Both the position numbers and the translations under genes were made by a program. 42,530 nt of DNA from Desulfobulbus sp. Its GTDB lineage: Bacteria > Desulfobacterota > Desulfobulbia > Desulfobulbales > Desulfobulbaceae. The notes under the pieces are model-generated. The model made no database searches, was not told the origin of the DNA, and saw only the letters and a list, made by a program, of their open reading frames with translations. This document shows positions 1 to 7,850 of this stretch, one piece after another; within the stretch, counting starts at the first letter, position 1; every line of letters starts with the position of its first letter. The stretch covers positions 1 through 42,530 of the forward strand of contig QZJD01000071.1 of NCBI GenBank assembly GCA_003604995.1. Reading direction: 5' to 3'.

Positions 1-196
1 CCAGGGACATCTTGAAGATCTTCACCTGGCCCTCGGCAACCATGTAGAAGCCGTCCCCCGGATCGCCCTCAAAGAAAATCGATTCCCCCCGGCCGACGGC
101 GCGCTCCACGGCGATGGCCGTTACCTTGTCCAATTGTTCCGGAGGCAGTCCTGAAAAAAGGAGGCTTTCCGCAATGATTTCTTTCTTGCCGCGCAT
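1..196 (-). CDS. hcpR: Crp/Fnr-family regulator, probable HcpR (5' part only)
   Basis: Only the first 65 codons are present; the gene runs off the left edge. It begins with an ATG at 194-196 on the minus strand and reads MRGKKEIIAESLLFSGLPPE, followed by a cyclic-nucleotide-type fold with the turn FFEGDPGDGFYMVAEGQVKIF. This is the start of the sensory domain of Crp/Fnr transcription factors; the helix-turn-helix lies outside the window. It is divergent from hcp, with a 14-bp palindromic site of the type expected for this family between them. Known: HcpR regulators of anaerobic bacteria control hcp and respond to nitrosative stress. Inference: this is HcpR rather than another Fnr paralogue. 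The name rests on position and on the operator, not on the visible protein. Confidence 0.75.
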   Translation of the reverse strand, partial: MRGKKEIIAESLLFSGLPPEQLDKVTAIAVERAVGRGESIFFEGDPGDGFYMVAEGQVKIFKMSL

Positions 197-222
197 AATT
201 TTTTTTCAAAAAAGTATTGGTC

Positions 223-236
223 TTGATCTAGGTCAA
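223..236. promoter_or_regulatory. HcpR/Fnr-type operator in the hcpR-hcp gap
   Basis: TTGATCTAGGTCAA is a near-perfect palindrome (TTGAyC-N2-GGTCAA), the form expected for Crp/Fnr-family sites of the HcpR type. Its centre is at 229.5. A fair -10 box TAGATT at 258-263 would put the hcp start near 270-271, so the site is centred about 41 bases upstream. That is the classic position for activation by a Crp/Fnr protein overlapping the -35 region, and no good -35 box is visible. Inference: the divergent regulator activates hcp from here and may also control itself. Confidence 0.65.
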
Positions 237-257
237 GGGAAATCGGGCTGGTTCGGG

Positions 258-263
258 TAGATT
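258..263 (+). promoter_or_regulatory. Predicted -10 box of hcp
   Basis: TAGATT lies 21 bases downstream of the palindromic operator and would give a leader of about 56 bases before hcp. An AAGGAG ribosome site at 314-319 precedes the hcp ATG at 327. The missing -35 box fits an activator-dependent promoter. The call is from pattern only. Confidence 0.4.
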
Positions 264-326
264 GTCCCCATAACAAGAGCAACCAGCCACTTTACCATAC
301 TACTTAAACTGAAAAGGAGATGCACA

Positions 327-1958
327 ATGTTTTGTAACCAGTGTGAACAGACCGTGAAGGGAACCGGCTGCGATAAGCTCGGCGTCTGCGGCAAGAACAG
401 TGAAGTTGCCGACCTGCAGGACCTCCTCCTGCATGCGGTGCAGGGCCTGGCCCTCTTTGCCGAGGAAGGCAGGAAACTGGGGATCGTGGATGAGGCCGCC
501 GATCATTTTACCATGGAGGCAATTTTCTCCACCCTGACCAACGTGGATTTCGACCCGGCCCGCTTTCAGGAGATGATCAATCGGGCCGTGGAACTGCGCG
601 AGGCGATGAAGGCCAAGGTGGCCGCGGCCGGCGGCCGGACCGACTTCAGCGAGAGTGCCGCCTCCTTTGTCCCGGCTGGGGATATCGCTGGCCTCGCCGC
701 CCAGGGAGCGGCCCTGGACTTCATCCGCAACCTGGACTCCGACGAGAACATCCGCTCCCTCAAGCAGACCCTGCTCTACGGGCTGAAGGGCATCGCCGCC
801 TACGCGGACCATGCCTGGATCCTCGGCCAGAAGGATGACGCCATAGCCGGCTTCATCTACGAGGCACTGGTGGCCCTGATGGCCAAAGGACTTTCGGTGA
901 ATGACTGCGTAGGCGCGGCCCTGAAGGCAGGCGAGATCAACCTGCGGACCATGGAGCTGCTCGATGCCGGCAACACCGGCACCTACGGCCACCCCACCCC
1001 CACCAAGGTGCCGCTGGGCGCGAAAAAGGGCAAGTGCATCCTGATCTCCGGCCATGATCTGAAGGACCTGCAGCTGCTTCTGGAACAGAGCGCGGGCAAG
1101 GGGATCAACATCTACACCCACGGCGAAATGCTGCCGGCGCATGCCTATCCGGAACTGAAGAAGCACCCGCACTTCTACGGCCACTTCGGCACGGCCTGGC
1201 AGAACCAGCACAAGGAGTTCCCCAATTTCCCGGGACCGGTGCTTTTCACCACCAACTGCATCCAGAAGCCCCAGGAGTCCTACAAGGACCGGATCTTCAC
1301 CAACGGCCTGGTGGGCTGGCCCGGCTGCACCCACATCCGCAACAAGGACTATACGCCGGTCATCGATAAGGCCCTGGCCATGGAAGGATTCACCGAGGGC
1401 ACGGACAAGGGCTCGGTCATGGTGGGATTTGGCCGCAACACCGTGCTGAGCGTTGCCGACAAGGTGATCGACGGGGTGAAATCCAAGGCGATCCGCCACT
1501 TCTTCCTGGTGGGCGGCTGCGACGGCGCCAAGCCCGGCCGCGACTACTACACCCGCTTCGTGGAGCAGGTGCCCAGGGACTGCATGGTCCTGACCCTTGC
1601 CTGCGGCAAGTTCCGTTTCTTTGACAAGGATCTCGGCGACATCGGCGGCATCCCCCGCCTGCTTGATGTCGGGCAGTGCAACGACGCCTACTCGGCGATC
1701 AAAATCGCTTCAGCCCTGGCCGAGGCCTTTGGCTGCGGGGTCAACGACCTGCCCCTGTCGATGATCCTCTCCTGGTACGAGCAGAAGGCGGTGGCGATTC
1801 TTCTGACCCTGCTCTACCTGGGAATCAAGGACATCCGGCTGGGACCGTCCCTGCCCGCCTTCATTACCCCGGCGGTTCTGCAGGTGCTGGTGGACAACTT
1901 TGCGATCAAGCCGATCTCGACCCCGGAACAGGATCTGGCAACGATCCTCGCGGCCTAA
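327..1958 (+). CDS. hcp: Hydroxylamine reductase / hybrid-cluster protein, class I
   Basis: The 543-residue protein is full length for the family. The N-terminus has C3, C6, C15 and C21 in a Cx2C-x8-Cx5C pattern, which binds a [4Fe-4S] cluster in class I enzymes of strict anaerobes (the enterobacterial class has a different spacing). Hybrid Fe-S-O cluster ligands can be recognised in the expected order: SGHDLKDL (His), GEMLPAHAYPEL (Glu), TTNC, GWPGC, LACGKFRF and a late WYEQKA (Glu). Known: the protein reduces hydroxylamine in vitro and acts as a high-affinity NO reductase in vivo; it is cytoplasmic. It is first in a likely operon with a siroheme-type protein, an HD protein and a ferredoxin-type protein that could supply electrons. 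AAGGAG at 314-319 supports the start. Confidence 0.97.
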   Translation: MFCNQCEQTVKGTGCDKLGVCGKNSEVADLQDLLLHAVQGLALFAEEGRKLGIVDEAADHFTMEAIFSTLTNVDFDPARFQEMINRAVELREAMKAKVAAAGGRTDFSESAASFVPAGDIAGLAAQGAALDFIRNLDSDENIRSLKQTLLYGLKGIAAYADHAWILGQKDDAIAGFIYEALVALMAKGLSVNDCVGAALKAGEINLRTMELLDAGNTGTYGHPTPTKVPLGAKKGKCILISGHDLKDLQLLLEQSAGKGINIYTHGEMLPAHAYPELKKHPHFYGHFGTAWQNQHKEFPNFPGPVLFTTNCIQKPQESYKDRIFTNGLVGWPGCTHIRNKDYTPVIDKALAMEGFTEGTDKGSVMVGFGRNTVLSVADKVIDGVKSKAIRHFFLVGGCDGAKPGRDYYTRFVEQVPRDCMVLTLACGKFRFFDKDLGDIGGIPRLLDVGQCNDAYSAIKIASALAEAFGCGVNDLPLSMILSWYEQKAVAILLTLLYLGIKDIRLGPSLPAFITPAVLQVLVDNFAIKPISTPEQDLATILAA

Positions 1959-2054
1959 CAACAGCCCCCTCGCGGCGGTCGGGCATCATTGGCCCGGCCG
2001 CCGCTTCTCCAGCGACACCCAGGACGCACTGCCCCCTCACAGACCAGGAAATCG

Positions 2055-2696
2055 ATGAACCGGACCCCAACCCGCAAAGGCACTGCCAGTTTTTTCTCCG
2101 GGATCCGGACCCATCGGCTCACCCCGGAGGAACTGGAGCAGATAGCTGATCTCTGCCGACGGTATGCGGTGCAGGCGGTCAGGATCAGCAGCGCGCAGCA
2201 GCTGGTCTTCCTCAATCCGCCGGATGCCCTGCTGCCTGCCCTGCGCCGGGAACTGCACCTGTCCGACCCGCCAGCGCTCCGTCGTCATCGGATCAGCTTG
2301 GTGCAGGCCTGCGGGGGCCGGGACAACTGCCGGTACGGGGTCGGCGACTCCCAAACATTGGGTGCGGCGATTGAGAGGCTGAGCTTTGCCGAGCCTTTGC
2401 CCGCCAAGGTCAAGGTCGGGATTTCCGGTTGCCGGATGTGCTGCTGCGAATCCTGGATCAGGGATGTCGGGCTGATCGCCGAACAAAAGGGCTGGAAGCT
2501 TCTGTTCGGTGGCAACGGCGCGGGCAGGCCCCGGATCGGCGACGTGGTCGCCCAGGGCCTGAGCGACAGGGAAGCCCTGGCGCTGGTGGAAAAATGTCTT
2601 ACTTTCTACCGGGAGCACGCAAAAAATAAAACCCGCACCGCCCGTTTCATGGAAAGAGTGGGAATTGACGCCTTGAAGCAGCAGGTGCTCGGCTGA
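2055..2696 (+). CDS. Siroheme/4Fe-4S nitrite-sulfite reductase-like protein
   Basis: This 213-residue protein has one ferredoxin-like half-domain (RTHRLTPEELEQIADLCRRY, as in the siroheme enzymes) followed by the coupled siroheme/[4Fe-4S] motif. CGGRDNC gives Cx5C, and GISGCRMCCC gives Cx3C with an extra cysteine. Full-length assimilatory or dissimilatory reductases have two such repeats and are over 400 residues, so this is a short stand-alone form. The ATG at 2055 was chosen because AGGAA lies just upstream; an ATG at 1989 in the same frame lacks a ribosome site. It sits 96 bp after hcp. Inference: it is an accessory reductase or redox/NO-binding partner of Hcp; the substrate cannot be read from the sequence. 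Confidence 0.8.
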   Translation: MNRTPTRKGTASFFSGIRTHRLTPEELEQIADLCRRYAVQAVRISSAQQLVFLNPPDALLPALRRELHLSDPPALRRHRISLVQACGGRDNCRYGVGDSQTLGAAIERLSFAEPLPAKVKVGISGCRMCCCESWIRDVGLIAEQKGWKLLFGGNGAGRPRIGDVVAQGLSDREALALVEKCLTFYREHAKNKTRTARFMERVGIDALKQQVLG

Positions 2697-2728
2697 ACAG
2701 AATTTTTCCACAAACAATGGGGGACACC

Positions 2729-3469
2729 ATGCAATGCCCAGGACAGGACAGCCGCTACTGGAGCGGCGAGGATGTTTTCGAAACCACGTGCCCGCACTGC
2801 GGCCACGCCGTTGAATTCTTCAAGGACGACAGCCAGCGCAAATGCAGCCATTGCGGGCAGAAACTGCTCAACCCGAAACTTGATTTCGGTTGCGCCTCTT
2901 ACTGTCCCTATGCCGATCAGTGCCTGGGCGCGCTGCCGCCCGAACTGCTCGCCCAGCGCGGCGACCTGTTCAAGGATCGGGTGGCCACCGCCATGCGCCG
3001 CTATTTCGGAACGGACGCGAGACGGATCAAACACGCCGAGGATGTCGCCGCCCATGCCGCCGAGATCGGCCGCGAAGAGAGGGGCAACCTGGCGGTGATC
3101 ATGGCCGCCGCCTTTCTGCACGATATCGGGATCAAGGAGGCCGAGCGCAAGTACAATTCCTCGGCCGCCCATCACCAGCATGCCGAAGGCCCGCCGGTGG
3201 CGAGAGCCCTGCTCACCGAACTCAAGGCGGACAACGACCTGATCGAGGAGGTCTGCGACATCATCGGCCATCATCACAGCCCGCGCGCCGAGGAGACGAC
3301 CAATTTCAAGGTCCTGTACGATGCCGACCTGATCGTCAACCTGGAGGAAAAATTTCACGAACAGCCCCCGGCCGCCGAGCGCCTGGAGGCAATTCTCAAC
3401 GCCTCCTTTCTCACGGACAGCGGTCGCAGGCTGGCCAAAAAGCACCTGCTGAAGTACGCAAAAAACTAA
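2729..3469 (+). CDS. HD-domain phosphohydrolase with N-terminal zinc ribbon
   Basis: The 246-residue protein has a zinc-ribbon-like start (CPHCGHAVEFF, then CSHCGQ) and a further CASYCPYADQC cluster. An HD domain follows: a first His in RIKHAEDVAAH, the HDIG pair in AAFLHDIGIKEA, then HHHSP and DADLIV as late metal ligands. Known: HD proteins are metal-dependent phosphohydrolases acting on nucleotides or related phosphate esters. The start at 2729 is favoured because GGGGGA lies five bases upstream; the alternative ATG at 2717 has no ribosome site. Its position between the siroheme protein and the ferredoxin gene suggests the same operon. Such HD proteins often accompany hcp in related anaerobes (recalled, not checked). 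The substrate is unknown. Confidence 0.8.
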   Translation: MQCPGQDSRYWSGEDVFETTCPHCGHAVEFFKDDSQRKCSHCGQKLLNPKLDFGCASYCPYADQCLGALPPELLAQRGDLFKDRVATAMRRYFGTDARRIKHAEDVAAHAAEIGREERGNLAVIMAAAFLHDIGIKEAERKYNSSAAHHQHAEGPPVARALLTELKADNDLIEEVCDIIGHHHSPRAEETTNFKVLYDADLIVNLEEKFHEQPPAAERLEAILNASFLTDSGRRLAKKHLLKYAKN

Positions 3470-3487
3470 TCCATTCCGAGGAGCTCC

Positions 3488-4216
3488 ATGAAAATCCTGA
3501 GAAAAATCATTGAAATAGACGACGAACTGTGCACCGGCTGCGGCGAATGCGTGCCCGACTGCGCCGAAGGCTCTCTGGCGATCATCGACGGCAAGGCCCG
3601 TCTGGTGGCGGACAAGCTCTGCGACGGCCTGGGCGCCTGCCTCAAATCCTGCCCCACCGGAGCGCTCACGATCGTGGAGCGGGAAGCCGACGAATTTGAC
3701 GAAAAGGCCGTGGAGGAATATCTGCACCGCCATAAGCAAGCGCCCAAAATGGTGGCCGGCGGCTGCCCCTCGGCCCAACTGAAGACCTTTGCCGCCCCGT
3801 CCTGCGCCGCGGCCAACCAGCCGGGAACCCTGACCGATTCTGCGCTCTCCCACTGGCCGGTCCAGATCAGGCTGGTGCCGGCGGCGGCGCCGTTTCTGGA
3901 AAACTGCGATCTGCTGATAGCGACAGACTGTACCGCCGCCGCCTATGCCGAAATGCACCGCGACTTCATCAAGGGCCGGGTGGTCCTCATGGGCTGCCCG
4001 AAATTCGATGACGCCCAGCTCTATGTTGACCGGTTCACCGACATCCTCCGGCAACGCCGGATTCAGTCCATCACCGTGGCCATCATGGAGGTGCCCTGCT
4101 GCTCGGGCATGCTGCAGATTATTAAACAGGCCCGGGACAAGGCCGGCTCGCAGGTGCCGGTGCGTCAGGTGGTCATCTCGGTTCAGGGCCGGATCATCAA
4201 CGATCAGAACTGGTAG
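3488..4216 (+). CDS. Ferredoxin-type 4Fe-4S protein
   Basis: This 242-residue protein begins with a two-cluster ferredoxin domain. The motifs are CTGCGECVPDC, with a partner Cys in LCDGLGACLKSCPTGAL, typical of 2x[4Fe-4S] proteins. The remaining ~170 residues are a conserved alpha/beta region with further cysteines (GGCPSAQ, CAAANQPG, DCTAAAYA, GCPKFDDAQLY, PCCSGM). Known: proteins with this layout occur in anaerobes next to hcp and iron-sulfur oxidoreductases. Inference: it is the electron donor or relay for Hcp and the siroheme protein. GAGGAG eight bases before the ATG supports the start. It is the last clear member of the hcp operon; a small hairpin (4226-4238, GCCGG-AAA-CCGGC) lies just downstream but has no T-run. 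Confidence 0.85.
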   Translation: MKILRKIIEIDDELCTGCGECVPDCAEGSLAIIDGKARLVADKLCDGLGACLKSCPTGALTIVEREADEFDEKAVEEYLHRHKQAPKMVAGGCPSAQLKTFAAPSCAAANQPGTLTDSALSHWPVQIRLVPAAAPFLENCDLLIATDCTAAAYAEMHRDFIKGRVVLMGCPKFDDAQLYVDRFTDILRQRRIQSITVAIMEVPCCSGMLQIIKQARDKAGSQVPVRQVVISVQGRIINDQNW

Positions 4217-4341
4217 GAAAGCGAAGCCGGAAACCGGCGGGTTGCTTCTGGATTTCCTGGGTGGTTCTATGGTAGAATGAAAAAAACTTCTTCAGTGCCA
4301 TGCAGGCTGAAGACTGACCCTGAGAGAAAAAGAGGCCCGGG

Positions 4342-4515
4342 ATGAGCGATAAAAAAAATATTTGCCAGATCTGCGAACGGAAAACCGACGTCTTGAAAAC
4401 CTGCAAAAGCTGCGGCCGCCGGTACTGCGAAAAGTGCCAGAGCCCCTCCACCAATCAGGACTTCTGCAAGGATTGCGTCAGCATGGAGGGGGTGGTCTCC
4501 AAAAAGCACCAATAA
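4342..4515 (+). CDS. Small eight-cysteine zinc-finger-like protein (57 aa)
   Basis: The reading frame codes for 57 residues starting MSDKKNICQICERKTDVLKT and ending VVSKKHQ. Cysteines occur as four CxxC pairs: C8/C11, C21/C24, C29/C32 and C42/C45. Spacings of 9, 4 and 9 between the pairs look like a cross-brace (B-box/RING-like) fold binding two zinc ions. AGAGG at 4331-4335, six bases before the ATG, is an acceptable ribosome site. It follows the hcp operon on the same strand after 125 bp. I do not recognise a named family. The regular cysteine spacing makes it very likely a real gene; zinc binding is inferred. Confidence 0.75.
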   Translation: MSDKKNICQICERKTDVLKTCKSCGRRYCEKCQSPSTNQDFCKDCVSMEGVVSKKHQ

Positions 4516-4529
4516 CCGGGAACCACCCT

Positions 4530-5843
4530 GTGCACGGTATTCCCCGGCACCAAGCCTCGCAGTCACCCATTGCGCCGGCGTGTCGCATCGTTCTTGCCGT
4601 CTGCCTGAGCATTCTTGGCTGGTGGCATACGCTCGCCGGTGCCGCCACCTTTACGGTCAACTCAACCAATGATGTCAACGACCTGACCCCCGGCAACGGC
4701 CTGTGTGTTGCCTACCTGATCATCTTTCCACCATTCGTCCTGCCCTTCTGCACCCTGCGGGGGGCCATTGAAGAGGCCAATGCCCTGCCCGGACCGGACC
4801 GGATCATTGTCCCGGCCGGCCTGTATCCCCTGGCCCTCTCCGGCACCGACGACACCGCAAGAAATGGCGATCTCGACATCACGGACACTCTGTTCCTCAG
4901 CGGTACCGGCGCCAAGGAAACCATCATCGACGGCGGCGGCCTGGACCGGATCTTTGATCTGTCCAAGTCGGCTTCGGAAGTATACATCTCCGGGATGACG
5001 ATCAAAAACGGCAGCCTGCCGGCGGGTCTTTCCGGCGACGAGGCAGGCGGCGGCGGTATCCGCAACCAGGCGAGACTCACCCTGATCGACCTCAACCTGC
5101 AAGACAATGCGGCCTTGGATGATGCCGGCGGCGGACTGCTCAATAGAGCCGCCTGCACCCTGCAAGCCACGACCGTCGCCCGGAACCGCGCCGTCATGGG
5201 CGGCGGAATCGCCAACCGACCCGGGGGAACCTTGCTGCTCCAGACCAGTACAGTGCGGGATAACGGAAGTGAAGCCGGGGGAGGACTCTTCAACGAAGGC
5301 CGGGTAACGGTGGTCAATAGCACCTTCAGCGGCAACAGGGCACAGGAAAGCGCCCTCGCAACAGGAGGGGGCCTTCTGAATTACGGGTTCCTGGATCTGC
5401 TCCAGAGCACGGTTGCCGCAAATCAGGCAAGCATTCCAGGAGGAGGGATCAGTAACAAGGGAATTCTCCGGCTGGCCAACACCCTTGTTGCCGACAACGT
5501 AAACGGCGATTGCGACCGGACCAGGGCACCGCTTTCCCTGGGCCACAATCTGGACAGCGACGCCAGCTGCCGACTCTCTGCAACCGGCGACCTGAGCGGG
5601 GTGGATCCAAGAATTGACGGACTGGGGCCGCACGGCGGCCCCACGGATACGCACGGCCTGCTCCTGGGCAGCCCGGCGGTGGACCGCGGCCGGGATCTTC
5701 GCGCCGAGGGCGTTGCCACCGACCAGCGGGGCATTACCCGCCCCCAGGGCCTGGCCTATGATATCGGCGCCTTTGAGACAGGTCCCCGTTCCCTGGTCCC
5801 CCTGATTATGCCCCTGTTGCCGGGCCAAGGGACTGCTCAATAA
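4530..5843 (+). CDS. Secreted right-handed beta-helix (choice-of-anchor Q type) protein
   Basis: From a GTG at 4530 the protein is 437 residues. It has a Sec signal peptide (hydrophobic core IVLAVCLSILGWW, likely cut after LAGA) and the CTLRGAIEEANALPG motif, a form of the CSLREAI motif of secreted repeat proteins. Many beta-helix turns follow, rich in GGG(I/L)xN (GGGGIRNQARL, GGGLLNRA, GGGIANRPGG, GGGLFNEG). It ends in a choice-of-anchor-Q-like block (GSPAVDRG through YDIGAFETG). No ATG exists between the preceding small gene and the signal peptide, so GTG is the best start; there is no strong ribosome site. The function is unknown; such proteins are surface or extracellular adhesin- or lyase-like. 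Confidence 0.75.
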   Translation: MHGIPRHQASQSPIAPACRIVLAVCLSILGWWHTLAGAATFTVNSTNDVNDLTPGNGLCVAYLIIFPPFVLPFCTLRGAIEEANALPGPDRIIVPAGLYPLALSGTDDTARNGDLDITDTLFLSGTGAKETIIDGGGLDRIFDLSKSASEVYISGMTIKNGSLPAGLSGDEAGGGGIRNQARLTLIDLNLQDNAALDDAGGGLLNRAACTLQATTVARNRAVMGGGIANRPGGTLLLQTSTVRDNGSEAGGGLFNEGRVTVVNSTFSGNRAQESALATGGGLLNYGFLDLLQSTVAANQASIPGGGISNKGILRLANTLVADNVNGDCDRTRAPLSLGHNLDSDASCRLSATGDLSGVDPRIDGLGPHGGPTDTHGLLLGSPAVDRGRDLRAEGVATDQRGITRPQGLAYDIGAFETGPRSLVPLIMPLLPGQGTAQ

Positions 5844-5880
5844 GCCGCCCCTTGGCCGCCGGAACGAACAGGCTACAGGT

Positions 5881-7581
5881 TCACCGCGTATGCCCGGCTG
5901 CGAAGCAGGAACGGTTCAGGGCGCTGAGCAAGGCCTTGATCGAGGCGATGATGATATCGCTATCCACCCCGGCCCCCCAGTATTCCCGGCCCTGGCCGTT
6001 GGTCACCATGATGTAGCTCACCGCCTTGGCCGAGGACCCTTGGGTCAGGGCATGTTCATGATAGGCCTTCAGGGTAAAGCTCAAACCGAGTCCCGAGCGC
6101 AGCGCCTCGCAGAAGGCGTCCAGAGGGCCGTTGCCGCTGGCGGCCAGTTTTTCCTCCTTATTGTCGATGAGGAGTACCGCCTCCACGGTCGCCGATGACT
6201 GGTCCTCGTTGTCGCCGATGTGGCGTTTGACGACCTCGAAGCCCTTCAGTTTGTAGCAAGGCGTGGCATTGAGATACTCCCGGGTGAATGCCTCATAGAC
6301 CGCCCTTGCCGGCAACTCCCCCCCGGTGGCGTCGGAGATTTTCTGGATGATCGCCCCGAATTCCGGCTGCATTTCCTTGGGCAGCTTGAGGCCGAATTCC
6401 TTGTCCATGACATAGGCGATGCCCCCCTTGCCCGATTGACTGTTGATCCGGATGATGGACTCGTAGGTCCGTCCCACATCACGGGGATCAATGGGCAGGT
6501 ACGGCACGGCCCAGCAGCCCTCCGCATTCGTATCGCAGGCAACCATGCCCTTGTTGATCGCATCCTGATGCGATCCGGAAAAGGCGGTGTAGACCAGATC
6601 GCCGGCATACGGATGGCGGGGATGGACCGGCAGCCGGGTGCAGCGCTCATAAATGTCGATGATCCGGTTGATGCCGGAAAAATCCAGCCCAGGGTCCACC
6701 CCCTGGCTGAACATGTTCAGGGCCAGGGTCACGATATCCACGTTGCCGGTGCGCTCACCGTTGCCGAACAGCGTACCTTCCACCCTATCCGCGCCGGCCA
6801 TCAGGGCCAGTTCCGTGGCGGCTACTGCGGAACCACGGTCGTTGTGCGCATGCAGGCTGATGAGGGCACAATTCCGGTTTTTCATATGGCGGATGAACCA
6901 CTCGATCTGATCGGCATAAATGTTGGGAGTAGCCATCTCCACGGTTGCCGGCAGATTGATGATCACCGGCCGCTCAGGCGTCGGTTCCCACACCTCCATG
7001 ACCGCCTCGCAGATCTCCAGGGCAAAATCCAGTTCAGTACCGGTAAAGCTCTCGGGCGAATACTCGTAGCGAATATCGGTATCCGTCCTGCCTGCTTCTT
7101 CACGAATCAAACGCGCCCCGCGTACGCCGAGTTCAATGATCTCCCGGCGGCTCATCTTGAAAACCACGTCCCGCTGCAGGGTCGAGGTGGAATTGTAGAG
7201 ATGAACCACAGCCTTTTTCACGCCGCGCAGAGATTCAAAGGTCCTTTTAATCAGGTGTTCACGCGACTGGGTGAGAGTCTGGATAACCACATCTTCCGGA
7301 ACGAAATTCTCCTCGATGAGCATTCGGGTGAACTCAAATTCCACCTGGGAGGCGGAGGGAAAACCCACCTCGATTTCCTTGAATCCGACCTCAACCAGCA
7401 TCTTGAACATGTCCAGCTTTTCCTGCAGGGACATGGGCTGGATCAGGGCCTGGTTCCCGTCACGCAGATCCACGCTGCACCAGATTGGCGCCTTGCTAAT
7501 CGTTGCGTTCGGCCAGGTGCGATCCGGCAGGTTGACCGGCGGATAGGGTCGATATTTTTTGATCTTGTCGCTCAGCATCAT
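5881..7581 (-). CDS. leuA: 2-isopropylmalate synthase, long (LeuA2) form
   Basis: The 566-residue enzyme condenses acetyl-CoA with 2-ketoisovalerate, the first committed step of leucine synthesis in the cytoplasm. Seen: the N-terminal WCSVDLRDGNQALIQPM metal/substrate motif, the HAHNDRGSAVAATELALMAG and GNGERTGNVDI motifs of the TIM barrel, and a C-terminal allosteric domain (DEDQSSATVEAVLLI, HALTQGSSAKAVSYIMV) where leucine feedback acts. Two adjacent ATGs (7581, 7578) follow GGAG at 7586-7589; either may start, and 7578 has the better spacing. It is preceded by a leucine leader peptide and terminator, so transcription is probably controlled by attenuation. No other leu genes are in the window. 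Confidence 0.97.
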   Translation of the reverse strand: MMLSDKIKKYRPYPPVNLPDRTWPNATISKAPIWCSVDLRDGNQALIQPMSLQEKLDMFKMLVEVGFKEIEVGFPSASQVEFEFTRMLIEENFVPEDVVIQTLTQSREHLIKRTFESLRGVKKAVVHLYNSTSTLQRDVVFKMSRREIIELGVRGARLIREEAGRTDTDIRYEYSPESFTGTELDFALEICEAVMEVWEPTPERPVIINLPATVEMATPNIYADQIEWFIRHMKNRNCALISLHAHNDRGSAVAATELALMAGADRVEGTLFGNGERTGNVDIVTLALNMFSQGVDPGLDFSGINRIIDIYERCTRLPVHPRHPYAGDLVYTAFSGSHQDAINKGMVACDTNAEGCWAVPYLPIDPRDVGRTYESIIRINSQSGKGGIAYVMDKEFGLKLPKEMQPEFGAIIQKISDATGGELPARAVYEAFTREYLNATPCYKLKGFEVVKRHIGDNEDQSSATVEAVLLIDNKEEKLAASGNGPLDAFCEALRSGLGLSFTLKAYHEHALTQGSSAKAVSYIMVTNGQGREYWGAGVDSDIIIASIKALLSALNRSCFAAGHTR

Positions 7582-7597
7582 TGATCTCCAGCGTAAA

Positions 7598-7634
7598 ATA
7601 AAAAAAGCCACGGTCCTGTACTGAACCGTGGCTT
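7598..7634 (-). terminator. Attenuator terminator upstream of leuA
   Basis: Two arms, 7625-7634 and 7605-7614, form a perfect 10-bp stem (AAGCCACGGT / ACCGTGGCTT) around a 10-base loop. On the minus strand the stem runs straight into a T-rich tract ending near 7598. It sits between the leader peptide and leuA, in the right place and direction for an attenuator. Leader-peptide codons at 7684-7690 (CTGTGGC on the minus strand) can pair with the GCCACGG arm with one G-U, giving a plausible antiterminator when ribosomes stall on the Leu codons. Confidence 0.85.
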
Positions 7635-7661
7635 ATGGAATCTTCCTTGCTCCTGGTTATC

Positions 7662-7757
7662 TCAGGACAATCCTCTCCCTAGCGCCACAGTTCGTCTGGG
7701 CAGTCCAAGTAGTATCAGGCCGTTCAGGAGGCGAAGTATTGTTTTTTTCTTGTCCAT
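7662..7757 (-). CDS. leuL: Leucine leader peptide (31 aa)
   Basis: A 31-codon frame begins MDKKKTILRLLNGLILLGLP. Seven of the 12 residues from Leu8 to Leu19 are leucine, and the seven include a CTA codon and two CTT codons, rarer in this GC-rich genome. It lies between a promoter at 7783-7810 and the terminator at 7598-7634, and stops 80 bases before leuA. This is the arrangement of a classical amino-acid attenuator: ribosomes short of Leu-tRNA stall here and prevent the terminator forming. The AAGGA upstream is about 15-18 bases from the ATG, further than usual, near the predicted RNA 5' end, so initiation may be weak. A longer frame from 7853 is possible but would start upstream of the promoter. 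Confidence 0.8.
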   Translation of the reverse strand: MDKKKTILRLLNGLILLGLPRRTVALGRGLS

Positions 7758-7782
7758 GGCAAAGCAGAAGTTGTTTTCCTTA

Positions 7783-7810
7783 ATACTATTGCGCTTTATC
7801 CGTTTGTCAA
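7783..7810 (-). promoter_or_regulatory. Sigma-70 promoter of the leuL-leuA transcript
   Basis: On the minus strand a perfect -35 box TTGACA (7805-7810) is followed after 16 bases by TAGTAT (7783-7788). The transcript would start near 7776, some 20 bases before the leader-peptide ATG. The strong -35 box and the short distance to the leader gene support it. Confidence 0.7.
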
Positions 7811-7850
7811 GCAGGAAAACGAGATCTGCGGGGCACGGCACACCGGTTGC

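Noticed and set aside
246..288. 8-bp inverted repeat GGCTGGTT/AACCAGCC before hcp
   Set aside because: The left arm lies upstream of the predicted transcript start, so it would not form in the RNA; the 27-base spacing is poor for an operator.
300..1499. Antisense frame of 399 codons over hcp
   Set aside because: It is opposite a certain enzyme gene, with no ribosome site and no recognisable domain.
2606..4054. Antisense frame of 482 codons over the HD and ferredoxin genes
   Set aside because: It covers two genes with clear motifs, and its composition is typical of a shadow frame.
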